The notes beneath the pieces were generated by a model that made no database searches, had not been told where the DNA came from, and was given only the letters and a program-made list of their open reading frames with translations. Positions 10,766-20,143 of a stretch of 35,731 bases of DNA are shown piece by piece (position 1 is the first letter of the stretch; every line of letters starts with the position of its first letter). The position numbers and the translations under genes were made by a program. This DNA comes from Rhizopus sp. PT2906 (taxonomy: Eukaryota > Mucoromycota > Mucoromycetes > Mucorales > Rhizopodaceae): contig JAMYHX010000453.1 of the NCBI GenBank assembly GCA_025529335.1, forward strand, positions 1 through 35,731. The letters are read 5' to 3'.

Positions 10766-11077
10766 GTTCCCTTGAGAGGAGAACAGCGTGGGTAAAGCAA
10801 CACGGCCAAGATTGAAAATGATGAAAAGAATTAAACAAGAAAGAAAAAAGAAGATGCTTTAGAAAAATATAAAAAGGAAGCAATGAACTTGTCTTATTTC
10901 CCTTTTATTTTTGCCAAGCTAAAAAGGGCCGCAAAGCAAGAAAAGCGAATAAAAGATGTTTAACAGTCAGCATTTCATGCAAATAGATCACGTGAAGCAC
11001 AAAGTAAGCTACTAACAACAATATAAAACGATATGCAAATTGAAAAGAGAGGCGAATAAGAGTACTATTTACTTTAC

Positions 11078-11298
11078 CCTTGAGAATATAAACACAATTT
11101 AGGCCATGTTCGACAGTCAAAGGCATCAAGAATATCACTGTTTGATTGTTATTGCTTTTGGTGAAAGTTGATGATTTTATCATCAGTCATAATTATTAAT
11201 TTTAACGCTCTTACCTCAAAACCTTCTTCAGATCCTCCATGTTTGTCATCAATCTGGCATAATCGATGCATATCAGGCTGACATCCTCTTGTGTATTA
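11078..11298 (-). CDS. Possible exons of an unrecognised minus-strand gene
   Basis: Two exon-like pieces, 11215-11298 and 11078-11137, join across a GTAAGA...CAG intron with open frame (SLICIDYARLMTNMEDLKKV then SDILDAFDCRTWPKLCLYSQ). What follows is unclear: downstream frames could end SLLCASRDLFA or, in another frame, in a hydrophobic stretch ending ALRPFLAWQK at 10905. No start exon could be fixed. The piece lies just upstream of the myotubularin gene and head-to-head with the GPI mannosyltransferase. It may be a small gene or a relic. Confidence 0.3.
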
Positions 11299-11621
11299 CT
11301 TAGAAATTGAACAAGATGTATAAAAAAAAAGTTTCAACCAAACTCACTAACAACTACATCAAAAACTCATAGAGATATAACTAAGCCTATATCGCTTCAT
11401 GCATTGAATACACACCGTTAGTGATCTAAAGACCATAGCGTGTAGTATACATTAAGGTTAGCAAACTTGGTATTTTCATTGGTCAAAAACAACAGTCAAA
11501 TCGCCCTCCCGCTCTTTCTCTTTGAAGCTCAAGCGGCTATAAAGAATGACCACATTTTCCTTTTTTATTTAGAACAACGCCAACGAATACAATCAAAAAA
11601 AAGGAGAAAGTATGCGATAGA
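11299..11621. promoter_or_regulatory. Upstream region of GPI mannosyltransferase with a minimal uORF
   Basis: About 320 bp without a supported gene. Immediately before the mannosyltransferase start lies ATG CGA TAG (11612-11620), a two-codon upstream frame whose stop ends one base before the ATG at 11622. Such a minimal uORF could lower initiation at the main start, but the transcript start is unknown. Confidence 0.35.
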
Positions 11622-13122
11622 ATGAAGACATTGACATTCAACAAGATCTGTCTACTTGCCTTTTTGCTTCGAGCGTGTTTGCTTGTCTATGGTGAATTCC
11701 AAGATGCCTACATGACTGTCAAATATACAGATATAGATTATGTTGTCTTTACTGATGCAGCACGTTTCATCACTCAGGGACAATCACCTTATGCGCGTGA
11801 AACCTATCGATATACCCCCTTACTTGCCATCCTACTGACACCCAATATTTATCTTTTTCGATCATTTGGCAAATGTCTCTTTGTAGCTGCTGATCTCATC
11901 GTAGGTTACTTGATTCACTGCATCCTTCTTCTTCGAGGCATGCCTTCCAAACGCGCACTCTTCTTTGACGCACTTTGGTTACTGAATCCTATCGTTGCTA
12001 ATATTTCAACTCGCGGAAATGCCGAAAGTTTGCTTGGCTGCATGGTCCTTGGTACGCTCTATCTCATGCTCCAAAAAAGAACACACTTTTATGGCGCCTG
12101 TGCTCTCTTTGGTCTCTCGGTACATTTCAAGATATACCCAGTTATCTATGCCATCCCTCTCTTGGTCTTGCTGGACGAGCATGATACAGTGCCTTTGCCT
12201 CGTATCATGCAAGAGTACCAAGTCATAAGGTATCGATGCATGTATGCGCTCAGACAAATGCCAAACCCACTCTTCACATTCCTCCATCATCTTCTCTCCT
12301 TCCTTTCACCCATTCGTATCCTCTTTGCCATTACTAGTGCAGGTACCTTCTTCATCCTCACTGGCCTCATGTATCAAAGGTAAAGACTGCTTTTTTATGA
12401 CAAAATGACCCTGTTGACAATCTATCTTTTTGTCTGGTATAGTTACGGGCACGAGTTCTTGGAACACACTTATCTCTACCATGTCACCAGAGAAGATCAC
12501 CGTCATAACTTTTCGATTTGGTTTTATCCTCTTTATTTGGGCATGGACCATAAGAGTCCATGGATGGGATTGATTGCGTTTATACCACAGTTATCACTTG
12601 TTACTGCTATTGGTATCGCGTTTGGAAAAGATATTTTCTTTGCATGCTTTCTTCAGACCTTTTTGTTTGTTACATATAACAAAGTGATTACATCTCAGGT
12701 AAACAAAAAAAAAAGAAGAATAGATAAATATATATAACAGATTTTATAGTACTTTATGTGGTATATTTGCTTGTTTCCACTTATTTTACCGTCTACCAAG
12801 ATTCATTTGAAATGGAAAGGAATTATTCTATTAGCCGCATGGATAGCGGGACAGGTATATATATAAAAGCAGCAATCTGAACTCATATATTTACACATTT
12901 GTTGTTCAAAAGGCTATTTGGTTAAAATATGCGTATCAACTTGAATTCTTGGCCCAGCACACATTCTTTCAACTGTGGCTGTCAGGAAGCTTGTTTTTCA
13001 TAATCAACGCTTGGGTCATGACTGAACTCATTATGAATCATCAATACGAAACGATATTTAATACAAGTGATAAGGTGCGATGGGTTTGGGGAATGGGTGA
13101 TCCAGGATCCAAGCGGCTTTAG
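11622..13122 (+). CDS. GPI14: GPI mannosyltransferase 1 (PIG-M/Gpi14), ER membrane
   Basis: Four exons (11622-12379, 12443-12698, 12750-12854, 12913-13122) give 442 aa, close to the usual length of about 420. The enzyme adds the first alpha-1,4-mannose to GlcN-acyl-PI in GPI-anchor synthesis in the ER lumen, using dolichol-phosphate mannose. Diagnostic features are the N-terminal membrane helix followed by VKYTDIDYVVFTDAA, with the D37-x-D39 catalytic pair in the first luminal loop, then SPYARETYRYTPLLA, LWLLNPIVANISTRGNAES, VHFKIYPVIYA, and after the first intron YGHEFLEHTYLYHVTREDHR and NFSIWFYPLYL. About ten hydrophobic segments are visible. The stop lies 2 bp from the stop of the convergent MAPKK gene, so the two 3' untranslated regions must overlap. 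Confidence 0.95.
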
Positions 13123-13124
13123 CT

Positions 13125-14602
13125 TTATTTTTTTAATTTGGATAAATCTACTCTAATAGGAGGACTTGTTATACTCTTGGCCCATTTGACGAGATCTACT
13201 TTTTCTGTTGCAGCAGAGATTAAATATTCATGATTCTACAGAAAAACGTTAAAATTCGACCATTTTCTATATGTTTATTTCTTTTTTTTTTACCATCAAA
13301 TCATTGGGGGTTGCTCGTAATTTGACATCTTTTGTTAAACTATAAAATATAAAATGAGTAAAGTTTAACGTGTATATCTGAATATATAATACCATTTAGC
13401 AACAAAGTCTGTCAGGTCCTGTGGATATTTATTGGGTGGAAATGTAGGTACAGGTTCATGTACGATGTGTTGAAGTAATTCAAATATAGATAGAGGTGTA
13501 CCTTCAGGTGGAAATGGAAATCTACCTAAAGCCAGTTCCATAAGAGTAATACCCAAGGACCATACATCTGATTTGACAGAATAAGGTGAACCCATAATAC
13601 GCTCAGGCTATAAAAATAATAAGATAGTGTTTTTCATATACATAATATATTGATCACCATACACTCATGTATGAACTTGTGCCAACAAACGTATCAGCTA
13701 CTGAATTGATCAACTGCCCAGAGACACCAAAATCACAAAGCTTGATTTGTCCTTGTGAATTAACCAATACATTCGAAGGCTTCAAATCTTATGTCTATAA
13801 TGAATATGTATCTCTCTTTCTTTTTGTTTGTTTTACCTCTATGAATAATACGATGTTCATCGTAAAGATAGATCAAACCATCCACAATCTAAAAACGGTC
13901 AGCTCAAGTCTATATGAAGAATAAATGACTTACAGCGTAGCCTACTTTCTTCAGTACGTCTAATGGAAAAGGACCATGTTTTTTATAAATTTGATCGAGC
14001 GAACTATAGAATAGATGAGTATGATATCCTTTTTTGTATATATAATATGTATATTATTTACCCAGCATCCATATATTCCATACAAATCGAAATATCTCCT
14101 CCGTTCATAAAAGCACCATAAAAACTAACGATGTGTTTTGAATTACAGTCATGCATAAACTGTAATTCTCGCATAATCTGCTTTCGTACATTCATATTGG
14201 CATCTATGTGAACAATCTAGTATATATTATTATTATTATTATTATTATTATTAGAGACTTGTTAAAGTAAGATGGTAGCCTTACCTTTTTGGCCATCACA
14301 GTATTTGTTCTCACATGTAATACTTTACTAACGGTCCCGCCGTTCCCTCTTCCTAATTCGTCAATGGTTTGAAAATCTTCTGGACGTAGATCCAATCGTA
14401 GTTCAAGACCAATTTCTAATTCACTTAATTGTTCATATAATTGACTGTAATCAGATGCATCTGTATTTGTTCCTATAGTTGATCCCTTTTCTGCTGTATT
14501 AGCGGTTGATGTTTCAGATGAAGAATTGACGACAACAGGTGAATTCTGTAGTGTCAAGTTTTTGAAGTTTCTTTTCTTTCTTAAAGGCATTTTTGATAAC
14601 AT
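13125..14602 (-). CDS. MAP kinase kinase (Ste7/Fuz7 type)
   Basis: Eight exons (+ coordinates 13125-13235, 13294-13339, 13393-13607, 13663-13787, 13837-13888, 13934-14003, 14062-14216, 14285-14602) give 363 aa. Near the N-terminus R8-R11 plus L16-x-L18 (RKKRNFKNLTL) forms a textbook MAPK docking site. The kinase domain shows the Gly loop GRGNGG, catalytic loop HRDLKPSN (198-205), DFG (218-220), activation-loop S228-x-A-x-T232, SPER, and the ending LTKDVKLRATP. The S/T pair is the target of an upstream MAPKKK. The likely role is a pheromone/filamentation-type cascade. If the donor at 13392 is not used, the frame stops early and deletes the last subdomain. Intron 1 carries an (ATT)n microsatellite. 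Start could be 14602 or the Met at 14590. Confidence 0.93.
14222..14252. repeat. (ATT)n microsatellite in MAPKK intron 1
   Basis: About ten tandem ATT/TTA units fall inside the first intron of the kinase gene, next to the acceptor side of the intron on the minus strand. It is a candidate length-polymorphic marker. Confidence 0.9.
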
Positions 14603-15040
14603 CTTGCTTTTTATACAGAGAAAAATAAAATAAAACCAATAGCAAAAAAAGGAGAGGAGAGATAAAAAAAAAAAAAAAGATACAGAGAGGAAAGAACTGA
14701 AGAGTGAAAGTTGCAAAGGTCCGTTTTCCTATGACACAGAAATAACTTAAAATTCAGCCTATTAAACTTCAAATTCAGACACTCCTTCTGCCTTTTTTGG
14801 ATAGACTAGAATTAAAATGTAGGATGACACTGTGATTGGCCAACTGCCAAGTTATATCAACTTTTTGGCCATTGATTTTATATGATTCGTTTACAACATT
14901 TTAACAAAAAGGCCGAGCAATAATTCAAGTTGCATATTTTAATTAACTAAAAGACTAATAAAAAAAGGATTATGTACTATTTATTTTATATTTACCGAAG
15001 CGTTAAGGAATGCACCTGTCGTTATGGACAGCGCATTAAA
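14603..15040. other. Intergenic interval upstream of MAPKK
   Basis: AT-rich sequence with A/T runs near 14640-14690 that presumably contains the kinase promoter. Nothing else is supported. Confidence 0.4.
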
Positions 15041-15044
15041 TCCA

Positions 15045-15735
15045 GGAACGCCATTAATCTTTTGGAGGCTTTGGTTTGTAAACAAAGATACAGTATATAT
15101 ATTGAATGAACTGACAAAGTTCACCATGAATATTTAACGCATGAAGGTCGCCTCTGATGCTTTTATTACCGGCTCGCTCTTCGGCAGAAACAACACTACA
15201 ACCTAGTGACATGAATGCAACGGTGGCATTGTACTGATGTAGCTTGCCTTTGGACTGGCGTCCTATAGAGCTTGTGAGAACGAATAAGTCTTTAAATTAC
15301 TCAGATGGCTGTGTCAGGAATGGCAGTTGGACTAAACCCTGCTTGCAGCATAGTTTTTAGATGGGGTCGCTTTGGGAAGACTTTTGTTGCCTTTCATATA
15401 TCCAATACAAGGTGTAGTAGTTTAGACATTCCCTGTATATACGTTCCAGAATCCAAAGGACGAAGACGAGGAAGCCGCGAGATATAGGCAGCAGGCTCTA
15501 CCCTGGATCTGTCTCTGGGTCTACTTTCATCATCAGCAGACTCCGTTATTCTTCTTGGCCTGCTTCTAAGTCTAGCAGCAACGTCACCTTCTTCTTGTTG
15601 ATCTTCGGCACAACGTCTACATCCTGCTGCTACTACTACTCGTTCTCTTCATGTCTAGCAAGCGTGATAAGTTGAGTTGCTTTCCAAACTCATGCCACAG
15701 GCGGAGCAGTTGGCTGGGATGCGAGTAGTAATGTT
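15045..15735 (-). mobile_element. Dead Helitron fragment (Helitron_like_N region)
   Basis: Minus-strand frames read, from the right, a zinc-knuckle-like piece (NCSACGMSLESNSTYHAC), a long arginine-rich stretch (RRITESADDESRPRDRSRVE then PAAYISRLPRLRPLDSGTYI) and, nearer 15080-15290, LHQYNATVAFMSLGCSV with GDLHALNIHGELCQF. The last block matches the Helitron N-terminal domain pattern (YN-x-A-x-x-F-x-SLG ... I-x-GEL) that precedes the Rep nuclease. Several in-frame stops and a frame change break it. No Rep HUH motif or helicase was found beside it, so this is a truncated relic. The borders are estimates. Confidence 0.65.
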
Positions 15736-16877
15736 ATTATTATATTCTAATTTTATTTTCAAGAATTGTATACGAATGAAAGCCTCTGTTATTACACTGT
15801 AAATGAAAAGAAAAACTCATGCAGAGGTGCGATGTTCGACACGAAAGAGCATCAAAAAGAACAGTTGAATCATATGATATTGCATATTTTCCCGCGTGTT
15901 GACTGATTAATTAATATCTCATATAGCCACTTTTGGTATCGATTACTGCTTGTCGTCGATTGTGTATATTTTCAACTAATGTCCTTTTACTCATGTTGCA
16001 GTGTAACCTTCAATTGATTATTTCAAAATTCATTTCCATGACGCGCTGCTCAATGACCCACAACAAATATTTAATTGAATTTAAACCAGGGCTTTTTGAA
16101 CGGGCCAATACTCAAATCTACTTCCCCCTAATTTAATGGGTCTCCCCTTCGGCTGTTATAACTTTAGCGCCGATATGGTAGCTGGGACCATCTTTTTAAA
16201 AAGCCCATATTCCCCTTCTTTATAAGTCTTTGTACCAAAGGTGGGAGTGCCAGGTCAAAATATTGTTGCACGTGTCTTCAATGACGAACACCTGTCCGAA
16301 GCCAGTCCCAAATCGTATCATCATCACCTTTATACCTTTCTTTTGAAATTGTATGGAATCTTCTTTCTGATAGCTCTTATCCTATCATCACTAGTGCTGG
16401 ATGGAAAAGCATGACTTATTGGATCCTACATAATGCATTTTCGCCTCATTCATCGTCCAGTTGATGTGTTGTTTTAGCTCCAACGGATATATATCTCTCT
16501 CTCTCTCTTCGCATGTTTTTATTTAAGCATTGGCTTAAGAGCAGTAAGGTAATAAACAAAGCTTGCTCTTCTTTAAATAGTTAAATACAATAGCACGACA
16601 AACAAGAATACCAGTTTCAGGACCATCCTCAATATCATACGTTGTGACCGTACCATTACAATTTCAGGTGACTTTTTCGTTATTATTTTACATTCCGAAT
16701 AGCGCATTTTGTAACATAAAACGGCATTCTCTCTTCCTTTCTTTCTTTCTTTCCTTTTTTTTCTCTTTTCCTCTCTTCTCCTCCCTTTTTTTGTCTTGTT
16801 CTTCTCTTTCTCCTTTTTAACAAATCTATACCCTTTTTTTCATATACATTTCATATTTTATAAACATTTATTTAATC
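15736..16877. promoter_or_regulatory. Upstream region of F-box/WD40 gene
   Basis: No intact gene. 16080-16460 is less AT-rich and contains broken protein-like runs (for example EHLSEASPKSYHHHLYTFLL) that may be another retroelement relic, unproven. 16720-16850 is a long C/T-rich tract directly upstream of the ATG at 16878, a common feature of fungal promoters and 5' leaders. Confidence 0.4.
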
Positions 16878-18654
16878 ATGCAAGAAGAAAGTTCAAATGG
16901 GCTTTTTACGACATCCATTCAAATAACACAAGTTCATCCTAAAGAATGTGATTTGAATGATCAGGTAAAGAAAAACAAAAGTTGTCATAAGAAACAGACA
17001 TCAACTCATTAGACTATAAAAGCTATGTTATCCATTATACCAGCGTTCACGTAAACGGTCTGTGTCTAATACAACAATAACAACAGAAACAACAAGTTCC
17101 TCTGAACATAATAAACGACCTAGACTTAATAATAAACAAAACGCATTATGGAAGTTACCAAATATGCTAGAGACATTTGAATCATTTCCACCTTCATTTC
17201 AAACCGACTTTATATTACAACTCTTGAAGAAGTCAAGCAAGAGTACACTTCAACTAGTTAATGCATGGATGACACCTGGCATGAAACAAGACTTTATATC
17301 CAATTTACCCCTCGAGATATCACGACGCATCCTCAGTTACCTTGATGCCTTTTCACTTAGTAGAGCATCTTGTGTATGTAAAAAGTGGAAAAATATTATT
17401 GATCATGATGATACGTCATGGATGAACCTGCTCTTACGGGACGGATATACGCTCGTTGATCCTATCACAAAGACTCGACAAGCATATAAAGCGGCTTGTA
17501 GTCGATACAAAGTACTCTATGCCAGACACCATACATTAAAACAGAACTGGAAGAAAGGAAGAGCAGAGAGGAAGAGTTTCGAGGGCGTTGAAAAGTTTGT
17601 TGTGACCTGTTTACAATTTGATGACGAAAAGATTGTGTATGGCGCAGATAATGCTCACGTTAGCATCTATGATACCGAGACAGGCAAAAAGAGAATGACA
17701 CTAAATGGCCATGGAGGAGGTGTGTGGGCACTTCAATATGTGGGTAACACACTAGTGACTGGTTCAACCGATCGTACTGTTCGAGTCTGGGATATGGAAA
17801 CTGGTAAATGTACCCATATCTTCACTGGCCATACTTCAACCATTCGATGTTTACTCGTTACAAAACCTACGGACGACTGCCCGGCTATGATTGTCGCCGG
17901 TTCTCGTGACTCTACCCTGCGTGTATGGAGGTTGCCTGACCCCAAGGATGAAGCGGGTCATTATTACGGTGAAGGTGTAAACCCTTACTTTGTTCATACC
18001 TTGATGGGACATAGAGATTCGGTTCGCGCCGTTGCGTCGCATGAACACATGATTGTCAGCGGCAGCTACGATAATACGGTCCGTGTATGGGATATTCGAA
18101 CAGGTCGATTGATTCATGTGTTGGAAGGACATCTTCAGAGAGTGTATTCAGTAGTGATTGATCCTGATAGAAATCGATGTATGAGTGGAAGTATGGACTG
18201 TCATGTTCGTATCTGGGATCTCAATACGGGAGAATGTCTCAAGCGTCTCGAAGGACATTCTCATCTGGTGGGTCTATTAGGACTGACGAATCAGTATCTT
18301 GTATCTGCAGCCGCCGATACAATGCTCAGAGTATGGTCACCTGAAACAGGAGTATGCCAGCATGCATTATCAGGCCACGGTAGTTCGATAACATGTTTTC
18401 AGCATGATGATGAAAAGGTGATTTCTGGTTCAGAAGGCGGATTAAAAATGTGGGATATCAAGACAGGCAAGTTTGTCAGAGATTTGATTACGGATGTAGA
18501 ATGTGTCTGGAGAGTAGCCTTTGATGAACGACGATGTATTGCCGCTGTGTTAAGGTAAATAGTTTGGCATCATTTTCACTTGTATACTTACTGTAATAGT
18601 AGGCAAAACGTAACTTATTTTAAAATACTAGACTTTGGTGTTTACAATTTGTAA
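16878..18654 (+). CDS. F-box/WD40 protein, SCF ubiquitin-ligase substrate receptor (Cdc4/Pop1/Fbxw7 type)
   Basis: Three exons (16878-16964, 17044-18554, 18600-18654) give 550 aa. Exon 1 encodes a short acidic leader. The exon 2 start creates a basic run, RSRKRS, followed by KRPR, a likely nuclear localisation signal. The F-box is at about 113-150 (ISNLPLEISRRILSYLDAFS, then CVCKKWKNI), binding Skp1. From about 210 to the end there are eight WD blades, for example TLVTGSTDRTVRVWDMETGK and IVSGSYDNTVRVWDIRTGR, the number found in Cdc4/Fbxw7 rather than the usual seven. Such receptors bind phosphodegrons and drive turnover of cell-cycle and metabolic regulators. The last exon completes the final blade (FKILDFGVYNL). 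Exact substrate class is inference. Confidence 0.93.
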
Positions 18655-18946
18655 CTATCTTTTTTTTCTTCTATCCCATCTCTTTTTGATTGGATAATCG
18701 CATCTCTTTTTTATTATTAAACCCTTTTTATGCATTAAAGAAAGAAAACGGAAATATACATGTTTATCGCATTTTAAGTTGTGCGTGTATGAATGAGGGT
18801 AGAAATGTCTCTGATTTCTTTGAAAATATGAACAACACTTCCGACGGTATCCCAACTCTGAAAGAAAGGAGGGATTGTTTATCTTTATTTATACATCTAT
18901 AGAGAGATACCTAAACTGTCCCTTATCAAAGAAAGAAAGCAGTTTA

Positions 18947-20013
18947 TTACAAATACGAATGCTTTCCAAGGAAGAAAGCCATATCTTCATACCGAAGAAA
19001 AGGCATAAGAAATAGCTTTCCAGTAAGGCAAAAAAAGAGCAAGGTCAGCACCGTTGCCAAAGGCCGTGGTAGCTTGACCGACCGAAACAAGGTCACTTGA
19101 GCAGTAACAGCAAGGCCATGCACCATAAAGAAGCAAAACTGCTCAAACGTCATTTGCCTATTGACGATAGTCATGATAATTTCATGCATAGAAGCACTAA
19201 AGTAGAACACATACAGTCGCTTATTGACACCTCGATCGTTAGCTGTGTACAGGTGTTTGATAAACAAGTTTCGAACAATCGAATTCCAACGACGACTCCA
19301 GAAATCTTTGGGGCTTGCATACACAGAAATGATTAACTAAGGATCTTCCCTATTGTTGTTGTTGTTGTTGTTGTTGTTTACCTCGTAGCCAAGAATGGTT
19401 TGTCAAATGGTTCTAGCAGGTCGATGCCGCATGTAGTTTGAATAACAGAAAGAGAAACAGTACTTGCGTTCATCAAAAGGTAGCCTTTAAATCCCATTAG
19501 GAAAGTATAGTACACGCCTGGAATAGAGTACCATGGATACTGAAAGAGTATCTGCGGAACCTCTGGTAGCAGTGGAGTGATCATATAGCGACAGATCGCC
19601 AACCCCAAAAGAATACGCAATAGCCTTTGAACACCCCGACGACGAATCTGGTCTCCTTGTGGGTTGGTAGCCATGCACTCGATAAAAGCTGTTTTAAACC
19701 AGGCTGTCAATGTCAGTGTTCGCTTGTATTTTTCAGCTACGTATACACCCGCAGATGTAATCAACCAAGGAACGGCTATATAAGAGGTAGTCCATCCTTT
19801 TGCAAGAGGTGCAACCAAAATTGGCATGAGGATATGAAAGGTGGCAAGCCACAGTTTATATTTATGATAGGGTATTGATGTACAACAACAGATGAAATAG
19901 TCTACAAGAATACAACCGATGTAAATACAAACAAGCGTGAGATGGTCTAAATGAAGTATAGGCCCAGGTATAGGAATATGGATGTATGGAGCCATAGAGG
20001 CTGCAATGACCAT
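18947..20013 (-). CDS. Wax-synthase-like membrane O-acyltransferase
   Basis: Two exons (18947-19313 and 19382-20013) give 332 aa. The acceptor used lies inside the apparent open frame: only joining at 19313 restores ATSPKDFWSRRWNS, the signature found in wax synthase/MBOAT-like proteins (SP-x-DFW-x-RRW). Around eight hydrophobic segments are visible, and a probable catalytic His lies in FSASMHEIIM. Family members esterify acyl-CoA to long-chain alcohols or related acceptors in ER membranes; the substrate here is unknown. The ATG at 20013 follows an AG, so a short upstream exon cannot be excluded. The gene is in tandem behind the PIF1 gene (130 bp) and converges with the F-box gene. A (GTT)n repeat fills part of its intron. 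Confidence 0.82.
19352..19379. repeat. (GTT)n microsatellite in acyltransferase intron
   Basis: Nine to ten GTT units sit immediately beside the splice donor of the wax-synthase-like gene. On the gene strand the intron starts GTAAAC followed by AAC repeats. Confidence 0.9.
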
Positions 20014-20143
20014 CCTTGTAATTAAAAAATAAAGAAAAGAAGCATTTTAATTTCAGCTCACGTTTACTTTTAATGCTCAGCAATAGGAGCTTCTTTTTTA
20101 ATAGAAAAACAAAAGGGGAAGGGGTATATGCACAAAGGGATCA

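Noticed and set aside
13365..13400. MAPKK apparently truncated, ending FVAKWYYIFRYTR
   Set aside because: This is read-through into an intron. Splicing at 13392 and 13340 joins the missing kinase end (CLTKDVKLRATP) in phase.
19314..19345. Acceptor TTAG just upstream of the second acyltransferase exon
   Set aside because: It gives an immediate stop after the AG phase. Using the AG at 19314-19315 restores the conserved ATSPKDFW block.
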